Positions 1 to 8,607 of a stretch of DNA of 64,000 nt are shown one piece after another. Position 1 is the first letter of the stretch. Each line of letters opens with the position of its first letter. Made by a program: the position numbers and the translations under genes. Source of the DNA: Nesterenkonia cremea (GTDB taxonomy: Bacteria; Actinomycetota; Actinomycetes; Actinomycetales; Micrococcaceae); NCBI RefSeq assembly GCF_014642675.1, contig NZ_BMIS01000004.1:62001-126000 (forward strand), in the 5' to 3' direction. Under the pieces are notes generated by a model. The model did no database searches and was not told the origin of the DNA. It saw nothing but the letters and a program-made list of their open reading frames with translations.

Positions 1-172
1 CAAACGCCACGCAGAGATTTCCCCGCTGCTGCTGCGCGAGATGTGGCTCCAACATGCCCAGCGTGTGCGGGGCTTCGAAGACTATACCGATGAGCGCCCC
101 ATCCAGCCCTTGGAACTGCTGAGCCTGGTCAAGACGCTCGAGAGCTCCGCAGAGAGTGAGGAAGATGACTGA
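1..172 (+). CDS. 3' end of an unidentified gene
   Basis: Only the C-terminal 56 codons are present, read in frame from base 2 to the TGA at 170-172. The tail is rich in Leu and Glu and ends in an acidic ESEEDD stretch. Nothing in it is diagnostic of a family. Its stop overlaps the start of the downstream pyruvyltransferase-like gene by 8 bp, so the two are probably translationally coupled and may share a role in wall polysaccharide synthesis. That role is inferred from context only. Confidence 0.6.
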   Translation, partial: KRHAEISPLLLREMWLQHAQRVRGFEDYTDERPIQPLELLSLVKTLESSAESEEDD

Positions 173-1541
173 CCGCAGTCTGCTCGAACAGCTGAAAGCC
201 TCGGCCCGGACCACTTCCAGCCTCATCGCCCTGGGCGTGGAACCGGAGATCGTCCGGACCAAGAACCTGCTGCGCCTCCCGTTCAAGATCCCTTCCGGCG
301 AGGCCGTGGCCTACCTGAGCCCGACTGACGGCGGCATCGAGCTGGACATGCGCGCCAACCACAAAGCCGGACGCCAGGAGCTGCGCCGCGTCCTGTTGGG
401 CTCGGCACGGCTGGTGGCAGCGCCCCGCGAGCACCACCTGCTCGCCCGCTTCGACGCAGACGCCCCGGCCCGCCGCATCATGAAGAGCACATCTTCCTGG
501 ATCCAGGCCGTCCAGCAGGAGACCGAGCAGCGTCACGAGCTCTACCAGGGCACGAGGCAGCTCGGGGGAGAGGACACCTTCGGCTTCTGGGCAGATGTCC
601 GCGCCAATTTCGGCGATCAGATCGGCCCGTGGCTGGTCCAGGAGCTCACCGGTCGGCGCATGATCAACTCCCGCTACTCCAAGCGTGACCACGGCCGCAT
701 GACCGCCACCGTGGGATCGATCATCCATATGCTCCCCACCTCGGCCACCTCAGAGGCTGATATTTGGGGTGCTGGCCTGATGCGCAGACTCAGCGATGAG
801 GAACGCGCCGGCCTGGAGAAGCTCAGTGAGGTCACTGTCCACGCCGTGCGGGGACCATTGACCCGTCAGCTTCTGCGGGAACAGCTGGGTTGGGATGTGC
901 CTGAGGTCTACGGCGACCCGGCGCTGCTCTGCCCGAGGTTCTACACCCCGGATCCCGCACCCGAGGCTGAGGGCAAGATCGCCTTCGTTCCGCATTTCAA
1001 ACACGTGGAACACCACTTCTCCACCGCCGCGGAGTTCCAGGAAGCCCTCGACGAAGACGTCCACCTGGTCGACGTCCACGAGGACCTGCGCACCGTGATC
1101 AGCCAGATCGCCTCCGCCCGGGTCTGTGTCTCCTCCTCCCTGCACGGGATCATCATCGCCCAGGCCTACGGCGTGCCCTGGGTGTGGCTCTACGCCCCGG
1201 ACCGCAACATCGGTGGCGCCCGGTTCAAGTTCGACGACTTCTTCTCCACCCTGGCCGACGCCGACTCCGTGGTTTCCCATGAGGCTTCGGTAAAGGACTT
1301 CCTGCAGCTGCCCTTCGCCGAACTGGCCCAACAGGCTGTGCTGCCGGAGCTGGGCATCGACCTGGACGCTCTGCAAAACGCCTTCCCGATTCCGGCGGCG
1401 GAGAAGCCCGTCGCCCCGGTGAAGCCGCGTTTCCGCTGGAACCGCGTCTCCCTGGAGGAGCGGTTCATGGCCGATGTGCGAGCCTCTTACCGCCTGGCCC
1501 ACTCCGCGGGCCGCCCTGGACGTGCTGGTCAGTCGCGCTGA
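165..1541 (+). CDS. Polysaccharide pyruvyltransferase family protein
   Basis: About 458 aa. The C-terminal half shows the family pattern: HAVRGPLTRQLL followed by EVYGDPALLCPRFY (around residues 225-260), then a V.D.HEDLRTVI segment and a CVSSSLHGIIIAQAYGVP motif (around 320-345). Members transfer pyruvate from PEP to sugars of envelope polysaccharides. The ATG at 165 is preferred over the GTG at 156 because GTGAGGA at 156-162 serves as its ribosome binding site. It overlaps the preceding gene. The first 130 residues are less typical and may be an extra domain. Sugar acceptor unknown. Confidence 0.8.
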   Translation: MTDRSLLEQLKASARTTSSLIALGVEPEIVRTKNLLRLPFKIPSGEAVAYLSPTDGGIELDMRANHKAGRQELRRVLLGSARLVAAPREHHLLARFDADAPARRIMKSTSSWIQAVQQETEQRHELYQGTRQLGGEDTFGFWADVRANFGDQIGPWLVQELTGRRMINSRYSKRDHGRMTATVGSIIHMLPTSATSEADIWGAGLMRRLSDEERAGLEKLSEVTVHAVRGPLTRQLLREQLGWDVPEVYGDPALLCPRFYTPDPAPEAEGKIAFVPHFKHVEHHFSTAAEFQEALDEDVHLVDVHEDLRTVISQIASARVCVSSSLHGIIIAQAYGVPWVWLYAPDRNIGGARFKFDDFFSTLADADSVVSHEASVKDFLQLPFAELAQQAVLPELGIDLDALQNAFPIPAAEKPVAPVKPRFRWNRVSLEERFMADVRASYRLAHSAGRPGRAGQSR

Positions 1542-1793
1542 GAATGGCGGCACGCTCGTCCTTCGAATAAATTCGGTACAGGATCCTCCTCGTGTGCCTG
1601 CGGCCGCGTCGGCAGTGGGCCGTGACATTTTGAGAGCATCAGCTCGCAGACCAGGAAGAGGGTCACTGTGCAATTCAGCTCCGCCTCTGTGGCCTCGATC
1701 AGCGGGGCGACGGTGCTCGTGCTGACCGGACGTGGGCGTGTCCTACCACCAAGTGGCTCCGGACGCGGAGCAGTAGCATCCGCTCCGGCCCAG

Positions 1794-1799
1794 TAGACT
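1794..1799 (+). promoter_or_regulatory. -10 element for a leaderless start
   Basis: TAGACT ends 7 nt before the ATG at 1807 and no Shine-Dalgarno sequence is visible, as expected for a leaderless transcript. No convincing -35 seen. The rest of the 1542-1806 gap shows no other recognisable feature apart from a weak hairpin near 1750-1790. Confidence 0.5.
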
Positions 1800-1806
1800 C
1801 TCCACG

Positions 1807-3807
1807 ATGCTGAAACCACTCGCCCTCGGGGCGGAGGCCGGCCGCCGAGCCATGGGCCTCGCCTCCAAAGTTCCCGGAGCCGACCTCGCCGCAGCCCGCG
1901 CCGTGGTCGCCAGCGGCCGCCTCGTCCCCACCACCACGGAGTCCGCGCTGACCCCTGGTCGCGTCAGACTGCGCACCCTGCATGAGCACGCCGCCACCGT
2001 GCTCTTCGAGGCCAACCCCACCGGATCGGCCAAACTCCTGGAGCGCCTGGACCTGGAGACCATCGACGACGCCGGCTACCTGGAGCGGCTGGCCCAGCGC
2101 TTCCTGAAGGTCAAAGAGTATGAGGCCGCCCTGCAGATGCGGCTGCGCGCCAAGGAGGTGGAGCCGCAGAACCCGGTGCGCTGGGTGGCCCTGGCCCGCT
2201 CCTACCAGCGGGCGGCCAAGGGCGGAATGGTCCGCGACTCCGTCGGCGGGCTGGTCGAAGGACCGGTGGCCGAAGGTGAGAAGGCCCAAGAGGCTCTGCA
2301 GCGGGCCGCCGAGCTGGCCCCAGGGGACCCCGGCATCGGCTACCAGCTGGGCCGCTTCGACTTCGACCACGGACAGGTGGACGAGGGCCTGGACCGCCTC
2401 CAGGAAGTCACTGAGAAGCACCCGGCCTACCGCTGGCTGCTCGACTACGCCCACCGGGCCCGCCGCCCGCACGTGCTGCAGATGGAGCGCGCCCAGAGAG
2501 CCTACGAGCAGGCCCTGGCGCTGCGGCCCACCTCATCGGTGGCGTTGCGCGGAATCCTGGCCACCGGAACACGCGCCGCCCAGGACTGGGCCGGCATGTG
2601 GGAGAGCGCCGTGGTCTTCGAGGCAAGCAAGAAGCGCGGATACGCCCGGCGCCGGGAGCTCGCCGAACAGCTGACACCCCTGGTCACCGCTCCTGACGTC
2701 AGCGCAGAGGAGGCCGAGGTGGTCCTCGCTCTGCTCCAGGACGCCGAGAGCCGCGGCATCCGGCTGCGTTGGGTCACCACCTCGCTGATCAGCTATCGGC
2801 TGCAGTTCGCCGGGCAGCTGCGCGCCGGCTTCGCACTGCGCCGCAGCCTGGCCGAACGTTCCCTGAAGTGGTTGGGCAGCTCCTCCGGCGGCCACGCGGG
2901 GCACCGGCAGAAGCTGCTGGCCGCACTGAGCTACCTGGGCCGCACCCAGGAGGCTCTGGAGCTGATCGACCCGCTGCCCTGGCAGCCCAGCACCGAACGC
3001 GGCCGGCTGCGTCTGGAGAAGCTGCGCGCCGACACCCGCCTGCTCCACGGGGACGTCCAGCCCTACCTGGACTACTCCGCTCGGGTCCGGGAGGCCACCC
3101 CGCTGCCGGGCGAGGAGAAGATGGCCGAGCTGATCCGCGGAAAGCGCGTGGCCGTCGTCGGGCCGGCTGAGACCACCGATGAGCTCGGCGAGCTGATCGA
3201 CTCCTACGACGTAGTGATCCGCACCCGCTTCCAGGCAGGGTTCGTGGCGGAGAACGCCCAACGGATCGGCAGGCGCACCGACATCACCTACTACGCCGGA
3301 CGCGACCAGGGCCTGCTGGCGGCCGAGGGCGCCGTCGCCGCCGAGTCCGGTGACCTGCAGATGGTGGTGGCCCGTCCGCTGAGCATGGACTCAGTGCGCA
3401 GCCTGTTGGGCGGGGAGACCCCTGAGTGGCTGCGGGTGGGCCGCCACGACTTCGCCGTGTGCTTCCACGGTGCCCCCTTGGGCGTGCCGCGGATCATCTA
3501 TGACGTGTTGCAGTTCGACCCCGCTGAGATCGGGTTGTTCCACGCCGACTTCTATGCCGGGGACCAGGCCTACTCCCAGGGGTACTGGGAGGCCCAGCAC
3601 GTGGGCTTCGGGCCGCATTCGAAGATGAACGATGTCATCACCGCTCACGACCTCGACTTCGACTTCCAGCTGATGCAGGCCTTCGCCGCCACCGGACGGC
3701 TCACCGCCCACGGTGCCTCGGCCGAGGTGATGGCGCTGGAGAAGGACGAATACCTGCGCCGTGTGGAGGCTGCGCCGATCTTCCCGCGCCCGGATATGTC
3801 ACAATAG
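1807..3807 (+). CDS. TPR-repeat protein with C-terminal sialyltransferase-like (GT29-like) domain
   Basis: 666 aa. Residues about 60-430 are helical and TPR-like (for example a RWVALARSYQRAAKGG segment and Glu/Ala-rich repeats). From about residue 438 the sequence changes to GKRVAVVGPAETTDELGELI, DSYDVVIRTRF and IGRRTDITYYAG, which resembles the nucleotide-sugar-binding start of GT29-type glycosyltransferases (VGNS..L then D..D.V.R.N then G.RTD). It is a paralogue of the gene at 5002-6762, with matching order and C-terminal motifs including AEIGLFHADFYAGD. The setting among wall-polymer genes suggests glycan decoration. Donor and acceptor are unknown, and GT29 membership is inferred from motifs only. 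Confidence 0.7.
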   Translation: MLKPLALGAEAGRRAMGLASKVPGADLAAARAVVASGRLVPTTTESALTPGRVRLRTLHEHAATVLFEANPTGSAKLLERLDLETIDDAGYLERLAQRFLKVKEYEAALQMRLRAKEVEPQNPVRWVALARSYQRAAKGGMVRDSVGGLVEGPVAEGEKAQEALQRAAELAPGDPGIGYQLGRFDFDHGQVDEGLDRLQEVTEKHPAYRWLLDYAHRARRPHVLQMERAQRAYEQALALRPTSSVALRGILATGTRAAQDWAGMWESAVVFEASKKRGYARRRELAEQLTPLVTAPDVSAEEAEVVLALLQDAESRGIRLRWVTTSLISYRLQFAGQLRAGFALRRSLAERSLKWLGSSSGGHAGHRQKLLAALSYLGRTQEALELIDPLPWQPSTERGRLRLEKLRADTRLLHGDVQPYLDYSARVREATPLPGEEKMAELIRGKRVAVVGPAETTDELGELIDSYDVVIRTRFQAGFVAENAQRIGRRTDITYYAGRDQGLLAAEGAVAAESGDLQMVVARPLSMDSVRSLLGGETPEWLRVGRHDFAVCFHGAPLGVPRIIYDVLQFDPAEIGLFHADFYAGDQAYSQGYWEAQHVGFGPHSKMNDVITAHDLDFDFQLMQAFAATGRLTAHGASAEVMALEKDEYLRRVEAAPIFPRPDMSQ

Positions 3808-3811
3808 CAGC

Positions 3812-4141
3812 ATGTCTCCGCACCAGAACGATCCACAGGAGTTCCATGCTCAAGCAGTATGGAACATCGACGGGTTTGAGCTGCCCTCCTATGTGAATCA
3901 GGTCGTTCTGCATCCGGGTATCACGGGTAGTGACGGGGCGCAGGAAGGGGTTTATCTCCATCTGGGCCATGTGATGCCTCCGGCTTTTCCAACGGGACCG
4001 GATGGTCGTCCAGTTGAGGAAGTTCCCGTCGTGAACGTAGGATCTTTCTTCCTCACACCTCAGGCATTAGATAACTTGGCGCATGCTGCACAGGAAGCGG
4101 CTCAGAGGCTCCGGGCGGAGCAAGGGAGGAGGGAACGGTGA
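3812..4141 (+). CDS. Small hypothetical protein, DUF3467-like in shape
   Basis: 109 aa from the ATG at 3812, which lies 5 nt after the previous stop. A probable beta-rich part (YVNQVVLHPGITG, then GVYLHLGHVMPP) is followed by VVNVGSFFLTPQALDNLAHA and a C-terminal amphipathic helix. That layout recalls DUF3467 proteins, but I am not certain of the family. The gene is visibly AT-richer than its neighbours and uses codons rare in this genome (TTA in the Leu-Asp-Asn stretch). It is the first gene of a three-gene island between two glycosyltransferase paralogues, and its end overlaps the next gene by 4 bp. Confidence 0.65.
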   Translation: MSPHQNDPQEFHAQAVWNIDGFELPSYVNQVVLHPGITGSDGAQEGVYLHLGHVMPPAFPTGPDGRPVEEVPVVNVGSFFLTPQALDNLAHAAQEAAQRLRAEQGRRER

Positions 4142-4425
4142 CGATTCAAAGCACTGTTTTTTCGTTTTCGCTAGCCGCGGCGGGGGCCTTTGCTACTGAA
4201 GTCAGCGTTGACCAACAGGCTCTCTCGAGCGGCCAAGCAACGATTTCTGTTCAAGCAACGACGTTTAGAGACGTTCAGAGCAATCAGGGTGAACCAGTGG
4301 TTTACTACCGTGCGTCTGACTCTGCCTCTGACCTTGAGAGGCTAGAGCGGATAAATGACGAGGCGGTTAATTCTGCGCAGCATAAGGCTGCTGTGCAGGC
4401 GTTGCCTGCGGCATTTAGCTTCTGA
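4138..4425 (+). CDS. Small hypothetical protein
   Basis: 95 aa, not recognised. It starts with a GTG that overlaps the previous stop (GTGA). The N-terminus is mildly hydrophobic (FSFSLAAAGAFATEV) but lacks the basic n-region of a signal peptide. The middle is Ser/Thr/Gln-rich and the C-terminal third is helical with a leucine-containing ERLERINDEAV. Base composition is clearly lower in GC than the surroundings. The tight overlap with the upstream gene argues for a functional pair, and the GNAT gene begins 14 nt downstream. Confidence 0.6.
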   Translation: MTIQSTVFSFSLAAAGAFATEVSVDQQALSSGQATISVQATTFRDVQSNQGEPVVYYRASDSASDLERLERINDEAVNSAQHKAAVQALPAAFSF

Positions 4426-4439
4426 GCAGGCTCGGGCGC

Positions 4440-4997
4440 GTGCAGAGACCTGAACAGCTCGAGTCTGAGTGGCGAGAAGGATCGTACGTTGACCGCTTCG
4501 CTCTTCAGTATTTCGAGTGCGCAGAGCAACCGTTTCGACGCTTGAAGAAGCGTTTACCTGGGCGAGGCGACGAGCTTCAGCGGTATGAAAGTGTGGCCAA
4601 GTCACTTGTGCAAGGTGCCATTCGAGACCTGCGGCCACCTTATAGACGTCCTAAGCAGATGTACGTGTTAGTGAGAGCAAGCGTTCTAACAGGAGTTCTC
4701 TACTACGCCCTGCGGGAAGCAGGTTCTGTTCTGCAGGTTACTCTTCACCTGATTGGGATCGATAGGAGTGCGCAACAGTGCGGACTCGGCCGCCGTTGCC
4801 TGGAGGAGTTCATGAGCAAGGTAAAGCAAGAGGCGCGTCTCAAGGCCGTTTCCCGTGTGGAAATCTCAACGGTAGTTAACCAGAAGAATTCCGCTTCCCA
4901 AGCCCTGCTGACCCGTTTCGGTTTCACACATACCGGAAGAGTGTCAGATCATCCTTACCTGGGTACCTGGGCCCTCGTGGGCGAGTCTGCGGCCTGA
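4440..4997 (+). CDS. GNAT family N-acetyltransferase
   Basis: 185 aa. The acetyl-CoA-binding motif A is visible as HLIGIDRSAQQCGLGRRCLE (about residues 101-120, Q-x-x-G-x-G/R type), followed by a central helix and a motif B segment NQKNSASQALLTRFGFTHTG. The start is a GTG at 4440 with a poor ribosome binding site. It is the third gene of an AT-richer island. It may be an acetyltransferase acting on a sugar nucleotide or protein, or the toxin-like partner of the two small proteins upstream. The sequence does not decide between these. Confidence 0.75.
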   Translation: MQRPEQLESEWREGSYVDRFALQYFECAEQPFRRLKKRLPGRGDELQRYESVAKSLVQGAIRDLRPPYRRPKQMYVLVRASVLTGVLYYALREAGSVLQVTLHLIGIDRSAQQCGLGRRCLEEFMSKVKQEARLKAVSRVEISTVVNQKNSASQALLTRFGFTHTGRVSDHPYLGTWALVGESAA

Positions 4998-5001
4998 GCC
5001 C

Positions 5002-6762
5002 ATGGCAGTGAGCCTCTACGGGCTGCGGTACAAGATCGCTGCCGCGGCAGTGCTCAAGGCCGCGGCCCGGCGCGGTGCACGCTTGCCCGGCGCCCGGGGC
5101 GCGGTGACGGCCGCAGCGCAGAAGCTCCAGCCTGAGGGCGAGGCCACCGGGTCCTACCGCGGGCTGGCCGCCGGTCTGCTGCGTGATGCGCTGCGCGGCG
5201 AGACCGGGGGAGAGGCGCTGACCTACGACGCCGTCGCCGGGCTGGTCCCTGCCGCGGTGACGGAGCGTCCGCCCCAGGTGGAGACGCTGCGCGCCGCCGC
5301 CGAGCGGACCGGGGCGGCGGCCGATCTCATCGCCCTGGGCGCGGCCTGCCGGAAGTCCTACATCGCAGACTTCGACGCCTCCGCGGAGGCCTATGAGCAG
5401 GCCTTCGCCGCGAACCCCAAAGACCTGCGGGCCGTCGAGGGAACGGTGGTCTCCGGGGCGCGCTCACACTTCGACTGGCCGCGCATCTGGGCGGTGGCCG
5501 GCACACTGAAGCCCTCCCGCGGCCCCCTAGCCGCCAGCGCCACCAGCGCCACAGGAGCCACCAGAGACGACAGCGCCGCCGGAGCTGCCAGACCCCCCGG
5601 AGCTGAGTTCTGGGATGCCGTGGATCCGTTGTTCGGCCCAGCCCCTGACGCCGCGGCGCTGCACCGTGCGCAGGAGGCGCTGAGCCGGCACGAGAAGCAC
5701 ATCGGCTCTCTGCATCAGCTGCTGATCGAGACCATCGCCGAACGCGTCCAGTTCCTCGGCGCCTTCGGCGCCGGCGCCCGGCTGCGCGGCCTGATGGCAC
5801 AGAACCGGGTGCAGGAGCTGCGCAGGATCCCTCTGGAATCCGCACTGTGGCTCAAGCACCTGCTGGGCGCCTACGCCTGGCTGGAGCAGGACCGGGCCCT
5901 GCGGCGCACTGCCGCCCGGCCGCCGGTGGACACCTCAGACCCGGCCGTGGCCCGGCAGGTGGAGAAGCTGCGCGCCGATGTCGCACTCTTCGGAGGCGAC
6001 CCCGAGCCGCTGCGCGTCCACGCGGCCCGACGGGCCGAGGAGGCCGCCGCCTGGGGCGCGGCCCTGCCCGCTGAGCAGCGCATGGCCGAGCTGGTGGCAG
6101 GCAGGCGCGTGGCCGTCGTCGGGCCCGCCGCCGGAGGCCAGGAGCTCGGAGATCAGGACCTCGGGGAGCTGATCGACTCCTATGACGTGGTCGTCCGCAC
6201 CAACCTGCGCAGACCACTGGACCCCGAGCGCAGCGCCCAGATCGGCACGCGCACCGACATCTCCTACTATGCGGCGCTGGACCTGATCCGCGGCTACGAC
6301 CAGATCGCCCAGACGGTGGAATCCGGGCAGGTGCAGCTGGCGGTGACCCGGCCGCACTGCCTGCCGGCCTTCGAGCACCCGCCGAGCTGGCTGCGGTTCG
6401 CACCCTTCGAGTTCGGGCTCCACTTCCGCGGAGCGCCGCTGGGGATCCAACGGATCCTCTATGACCTGCTGCAGCATGGGCCCGCCGAGATCGGGCTCTT
6501 CCACGCCGACTTCTATGCCGGGGAGGAGACCCTGGCCCCCGGCTACCGGGACGACGCCCTGCAGTTCGGCCCGCATTCCCAGGCCAACGATCCGGTGGTC
6601 ATGCACGATCTCAGCTTCGAGTTCCGGTTCACCCAGCGCCTGGTCCGCGCCGGCCTGGTCACCCCGCACGGAACGGCCGCCGAGGTGCTGGGGCTCAGCG
6701 CGCAGCAGTACCTCCAGCGCCTGGAGGATCGCAGCCCGCTGTCCGGAAGCAGGCACGGATGA
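5002..6762 (+). CDS. TPR-repeat protein with C-terminal sialyltransferase-like (GT29-like) domain, second paralogue
   Basis: 586 aa. Same architecture as 1807-3807: helical repeats to about residue 360, then GRRVAVVGPAAGG, LIDSYDVVVRTN and IGTRTDISYYAA, ending with AEIGLFHADFYAGEE and FGPHSQANDPVVMHDL. It carries a low-complexity Ala/Thr/Ser/Gly insert near residues 175-200 that the first paralogue lacks. The last 4 bp overlap the next gene (ATGA). Probably cytoplasmic, as no signal peptide or membrane segment is visible. The pair likely arose by tandem duplication that was later split by the small island between them. Confidence 0.7.
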   Translation: MAVSLYGLRYKIAAAAVLKAAARRGARLPGARGAVTAAAQKLQPEGEATGSYRGLAAGLLRDALRGETGGEALTYDAVAGLVPAAVTERPPQVETLRAAAERTGAAADLIALGAACRKSYIADFDASAEAYEQAFAANPKDLRAVEGTVVSGARSHFDWPRIWAVAGTLKPSRGPLAASATSATGATRDDSAAGAARPPGAEFWDAVDPLFGPAPDAAALHRAQEALSRHEKHIGSLHQLLIETIAERVQFLGAFGAGARLRGLMAQNRVQELRRIPLESALWLKHLLGAYAWLEQDRALRRTAARPPVDTSDPAVARQVEKLRADVALFGGDPEPLRVHAARRAEEAAAWGAALPAEQRMAELVAGRRVAVVGPAAGGQELGDQDLGELIDSYDVVVRTNLRRPLDPERSAQIGTRTDISYYAALDLIRGYDQIAQTVESGQVQLAVTRPHCLPAFEHPPSWLRFAPFEFGLHFRGAPLGIQRILYDLLQHGPAEIGLFHADFYAGEETLAPGYRDDALQFGPHSQANDPVVMHDLSFEFRFTQRLVRAGLVTPHGTAAEVLGLSAQQYLQRLEDRSPLSGSRHG

Positions 6763-8582
6763 GCGCCTGGATGAAGCGGCCCGTCGGCGTCGTGCTCTCG
6801 GCCGGACTGCTGCTGGGTGTGCTGGGCGCCCCGCCTGCCGCCGCCTACTCCAGTCCGGACCAGGTGCCGGACCCCTTCCAGGACTACAGCGCCCAGGACT
6901 ACGCCGACGCGCTCTGGAACCTGGAGACCACCACCGATGTGCGCACCCACGAGCGTGAGAGCCGCGGGGACTGCGACGTCCAGCGCTACACCGTGAACCA
7001 CCCGCTGGGGCTGGAGCCCGAGCAGACCTACGTCCACGTGCTCAGCCCCGATGGGACCTGGTGCGACGGCTCCGACGGTGATGAGCTGCGCGAGGAGTTC
7101 GACGCCCGGGATGAGGAGGACGAGAACTTCCACCACGGGGTGCCCTACGAGAACACCGAACAGCGCGTTCCCTACTACGGCACCTGGGAGGACACGACTG
7201 GAAACGGCCATCACTCCCGGACCGAGATCCATGCCCGGGACCTGGGCAACAGCACCTTCACCGTCTCCGGCACCTACTGGGACCACTACAGCGGGCAGAT
7301 GGTCGACGTCGGGGAGACCGAGACCCACGCCGAACACATGATCCCGGTGGGCCACACCTGGCCGGAGATGCAGCACCGCAGCCGTGAGGCCCGCGTGGCC
7401 TACTACAACGACCACATGAACCTCACCAGCACCATCGGCTGGATCAACCGGGAGAAGTCCGGGCACACGCCCTCCGAGTGGATGCCCTCCGCCGAGAGCG
7501 CCCACTGCGCCTATGCGATGACCTGGACCCACATCTCCAATAAGCATGAGGTCTCGCTGTTCCAGCGCGACGTGGACCACCTGCGCGACCAGCTCTGGGA
7601 CTGCCTGCAGGACGAGCTCCCCGACGACGCCGAGACCCTCCCCGGGGACCGCAGCCCGGACCTGGACTGGCAGGAGCCGGCCCCGGCCGCCGGGGGAGAG
7701 ATCACCGACGGCGACGGCGGCGGCCCCCGGTCCGGCCTCAGCGGCCTGGACCTCGCCGACGCGCTCTGGAACCTGGAGAACCAGGTGCCGGTGCGCAGCG
7801 TGGAGCGCGAAAGCCGCGGAGACTGCGACCTGCAGACCTATACGGTCAGCCCGCCGCGCAGGGGAGAGGAGACCACCTACGCCCGGGCGATCTCCGAAGA
7901 CAACGACACCTGCGACGGCGAGGACGGGGACACGCTGCGCGAGGAGCTCGACGAACAGGCTGAGGGTGACGACTCCTTCTTCCACGGGAGCCCGCTGAGC
8001 GGTCAGCGCCGCGAACACTTCGGCTACTGGAGCACCCCTGAGGAGGGCGAGCCCAACACCCGGCACCGTGTCCTGGCCCGAGACCTGGACGAGGTCGTCT
8101 GGAACTCCACGGAGACCGGCGTGGTCAGCGGAGAATACACCGATCCCTACACCGGCCAGGAGGCTGAGCACAGCGGGGCCGGCACGCAGCTGGATCACAT
8201 CCTTCCGGTGGAGCACGCCTGGATCGAGATGGAGCACCGGCCGCGCGAGGAGCGCGTGGGCTTCTACAACGACGTCCAGAACCTCCTGGCAGTCCCGGCC
8301 GAGACCCAGGAGGACCGGGGCGTGCAGGCCCCACGGGACTGGATGCCGGAGTATGAGGTCTTCCAGTGCCGCTACGCCGCAGCCTGGGTGCATGCTGCGG
8401 CCAGCCATGAGATCTCGCTGTTCGCCTCCGACGTCGAGGTGCTGCGCGAGAGTCTCTACACGTGTCTTCAGGAGGCAGCCTCTGGTGACGGCGAGGGTGA
8501 GGCCGGCGAGGATGGTGACGACGGCGCGCTGGAACCCAGCCGCCGCAGCGACCTCGACTGGCCCACCCACGCACCCCAGTGA
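6759..8582 (+). CDS. Secreted protein with two tandem HNH (GmrSD C-terminal/DUF1524-like) domains
   Basis: 607 aa. An N-terminal signal peptide (basic start, hydrophobic core, AAAYSS cleavage region near residue 30) precedes two copies of a roughly 280-residue unit. Both copies begin with DALWNLE, continue with ERESRGDCD and carry an HNH-like core: HAEHMIPVGHTW near residue 191 and QLDHILPVEHAW near 477, each followed by a (Y/F)YND..NL segment and a W-M-P segment. The second copy has the canonical D-H-x-x-P; the first has E-H-x-x-P. Paired cysteines in each copy fit an extracellular protein. Expected activity is metal-dependent nucleic-acid cleavage outside the cell. ATGA overlap with the preceding gene. 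Confidence 0.75.
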   Translation: MSAWMKRPVGVVLSAGLLLGVLGAPPAAAYSSPDQVPDPFQDYSAQDYADALWNLETTTDVRTHERESRGDCDVQRYTVNHPLGLEPEQTYVHVLSPDGTWCDGSDGDELREEFDARDEEDENFHHGVPYENTEQRVPYYGTWEDTTGNGHHSRTEIHARDLGNSTFTVSGTYWDHYSGQMVDVGETETHAEHMIPVGHTWPEMQHRSREARVAYYNDHMNLTSTIGWINREKSGHTPSEWMPSAESAHCAYAMTWTHISNKHEVSLFQRDVDHLRDQLWDCLQDELPDDAETLPGDRSPDLDWQEPAPAAGGEITDGDGGGPRSGLSGLDLADALWNLENQVPVRSVERESRGDCDLQTYTVSPPRRGEETTYARAISEDNDTCDGEDGDTLREELDEQAEGDDSFFHGSPLSGQRREHFGYWSTPEEGEPNTRHRVLARDLDEVVWNSTETGVVSGEYTDPYTGQEAEHSGAGTQLDHILPVEHAWIEMEHRPREERVGFYNDVQNLLAVPAETQEDRGVQAPRDWMPEYEVFQCRYAAAWVHAAASHEISLFASDVEVLRESLYTCLQEAASGDGEGEAGEDGDDGALEPSRRSDLDWPTHAPQ

Positions 8583-8594
8583 CCGCTGATCCCT

Positions 8595-8600
8595 TAGACT
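8595..8600 (+). promoter_or_regulatory. -10 element for a leaderless start
   Basis: TAGACT. The ATG at 8602 is only 1 nt away, but the in-frame GTG at 8608 is 7 nt downstream, the usual leaderless spacing. This favours GTG 8608 as the start. Confidence 0.45.
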
Positions 8601-8607
8601 CATGGTC

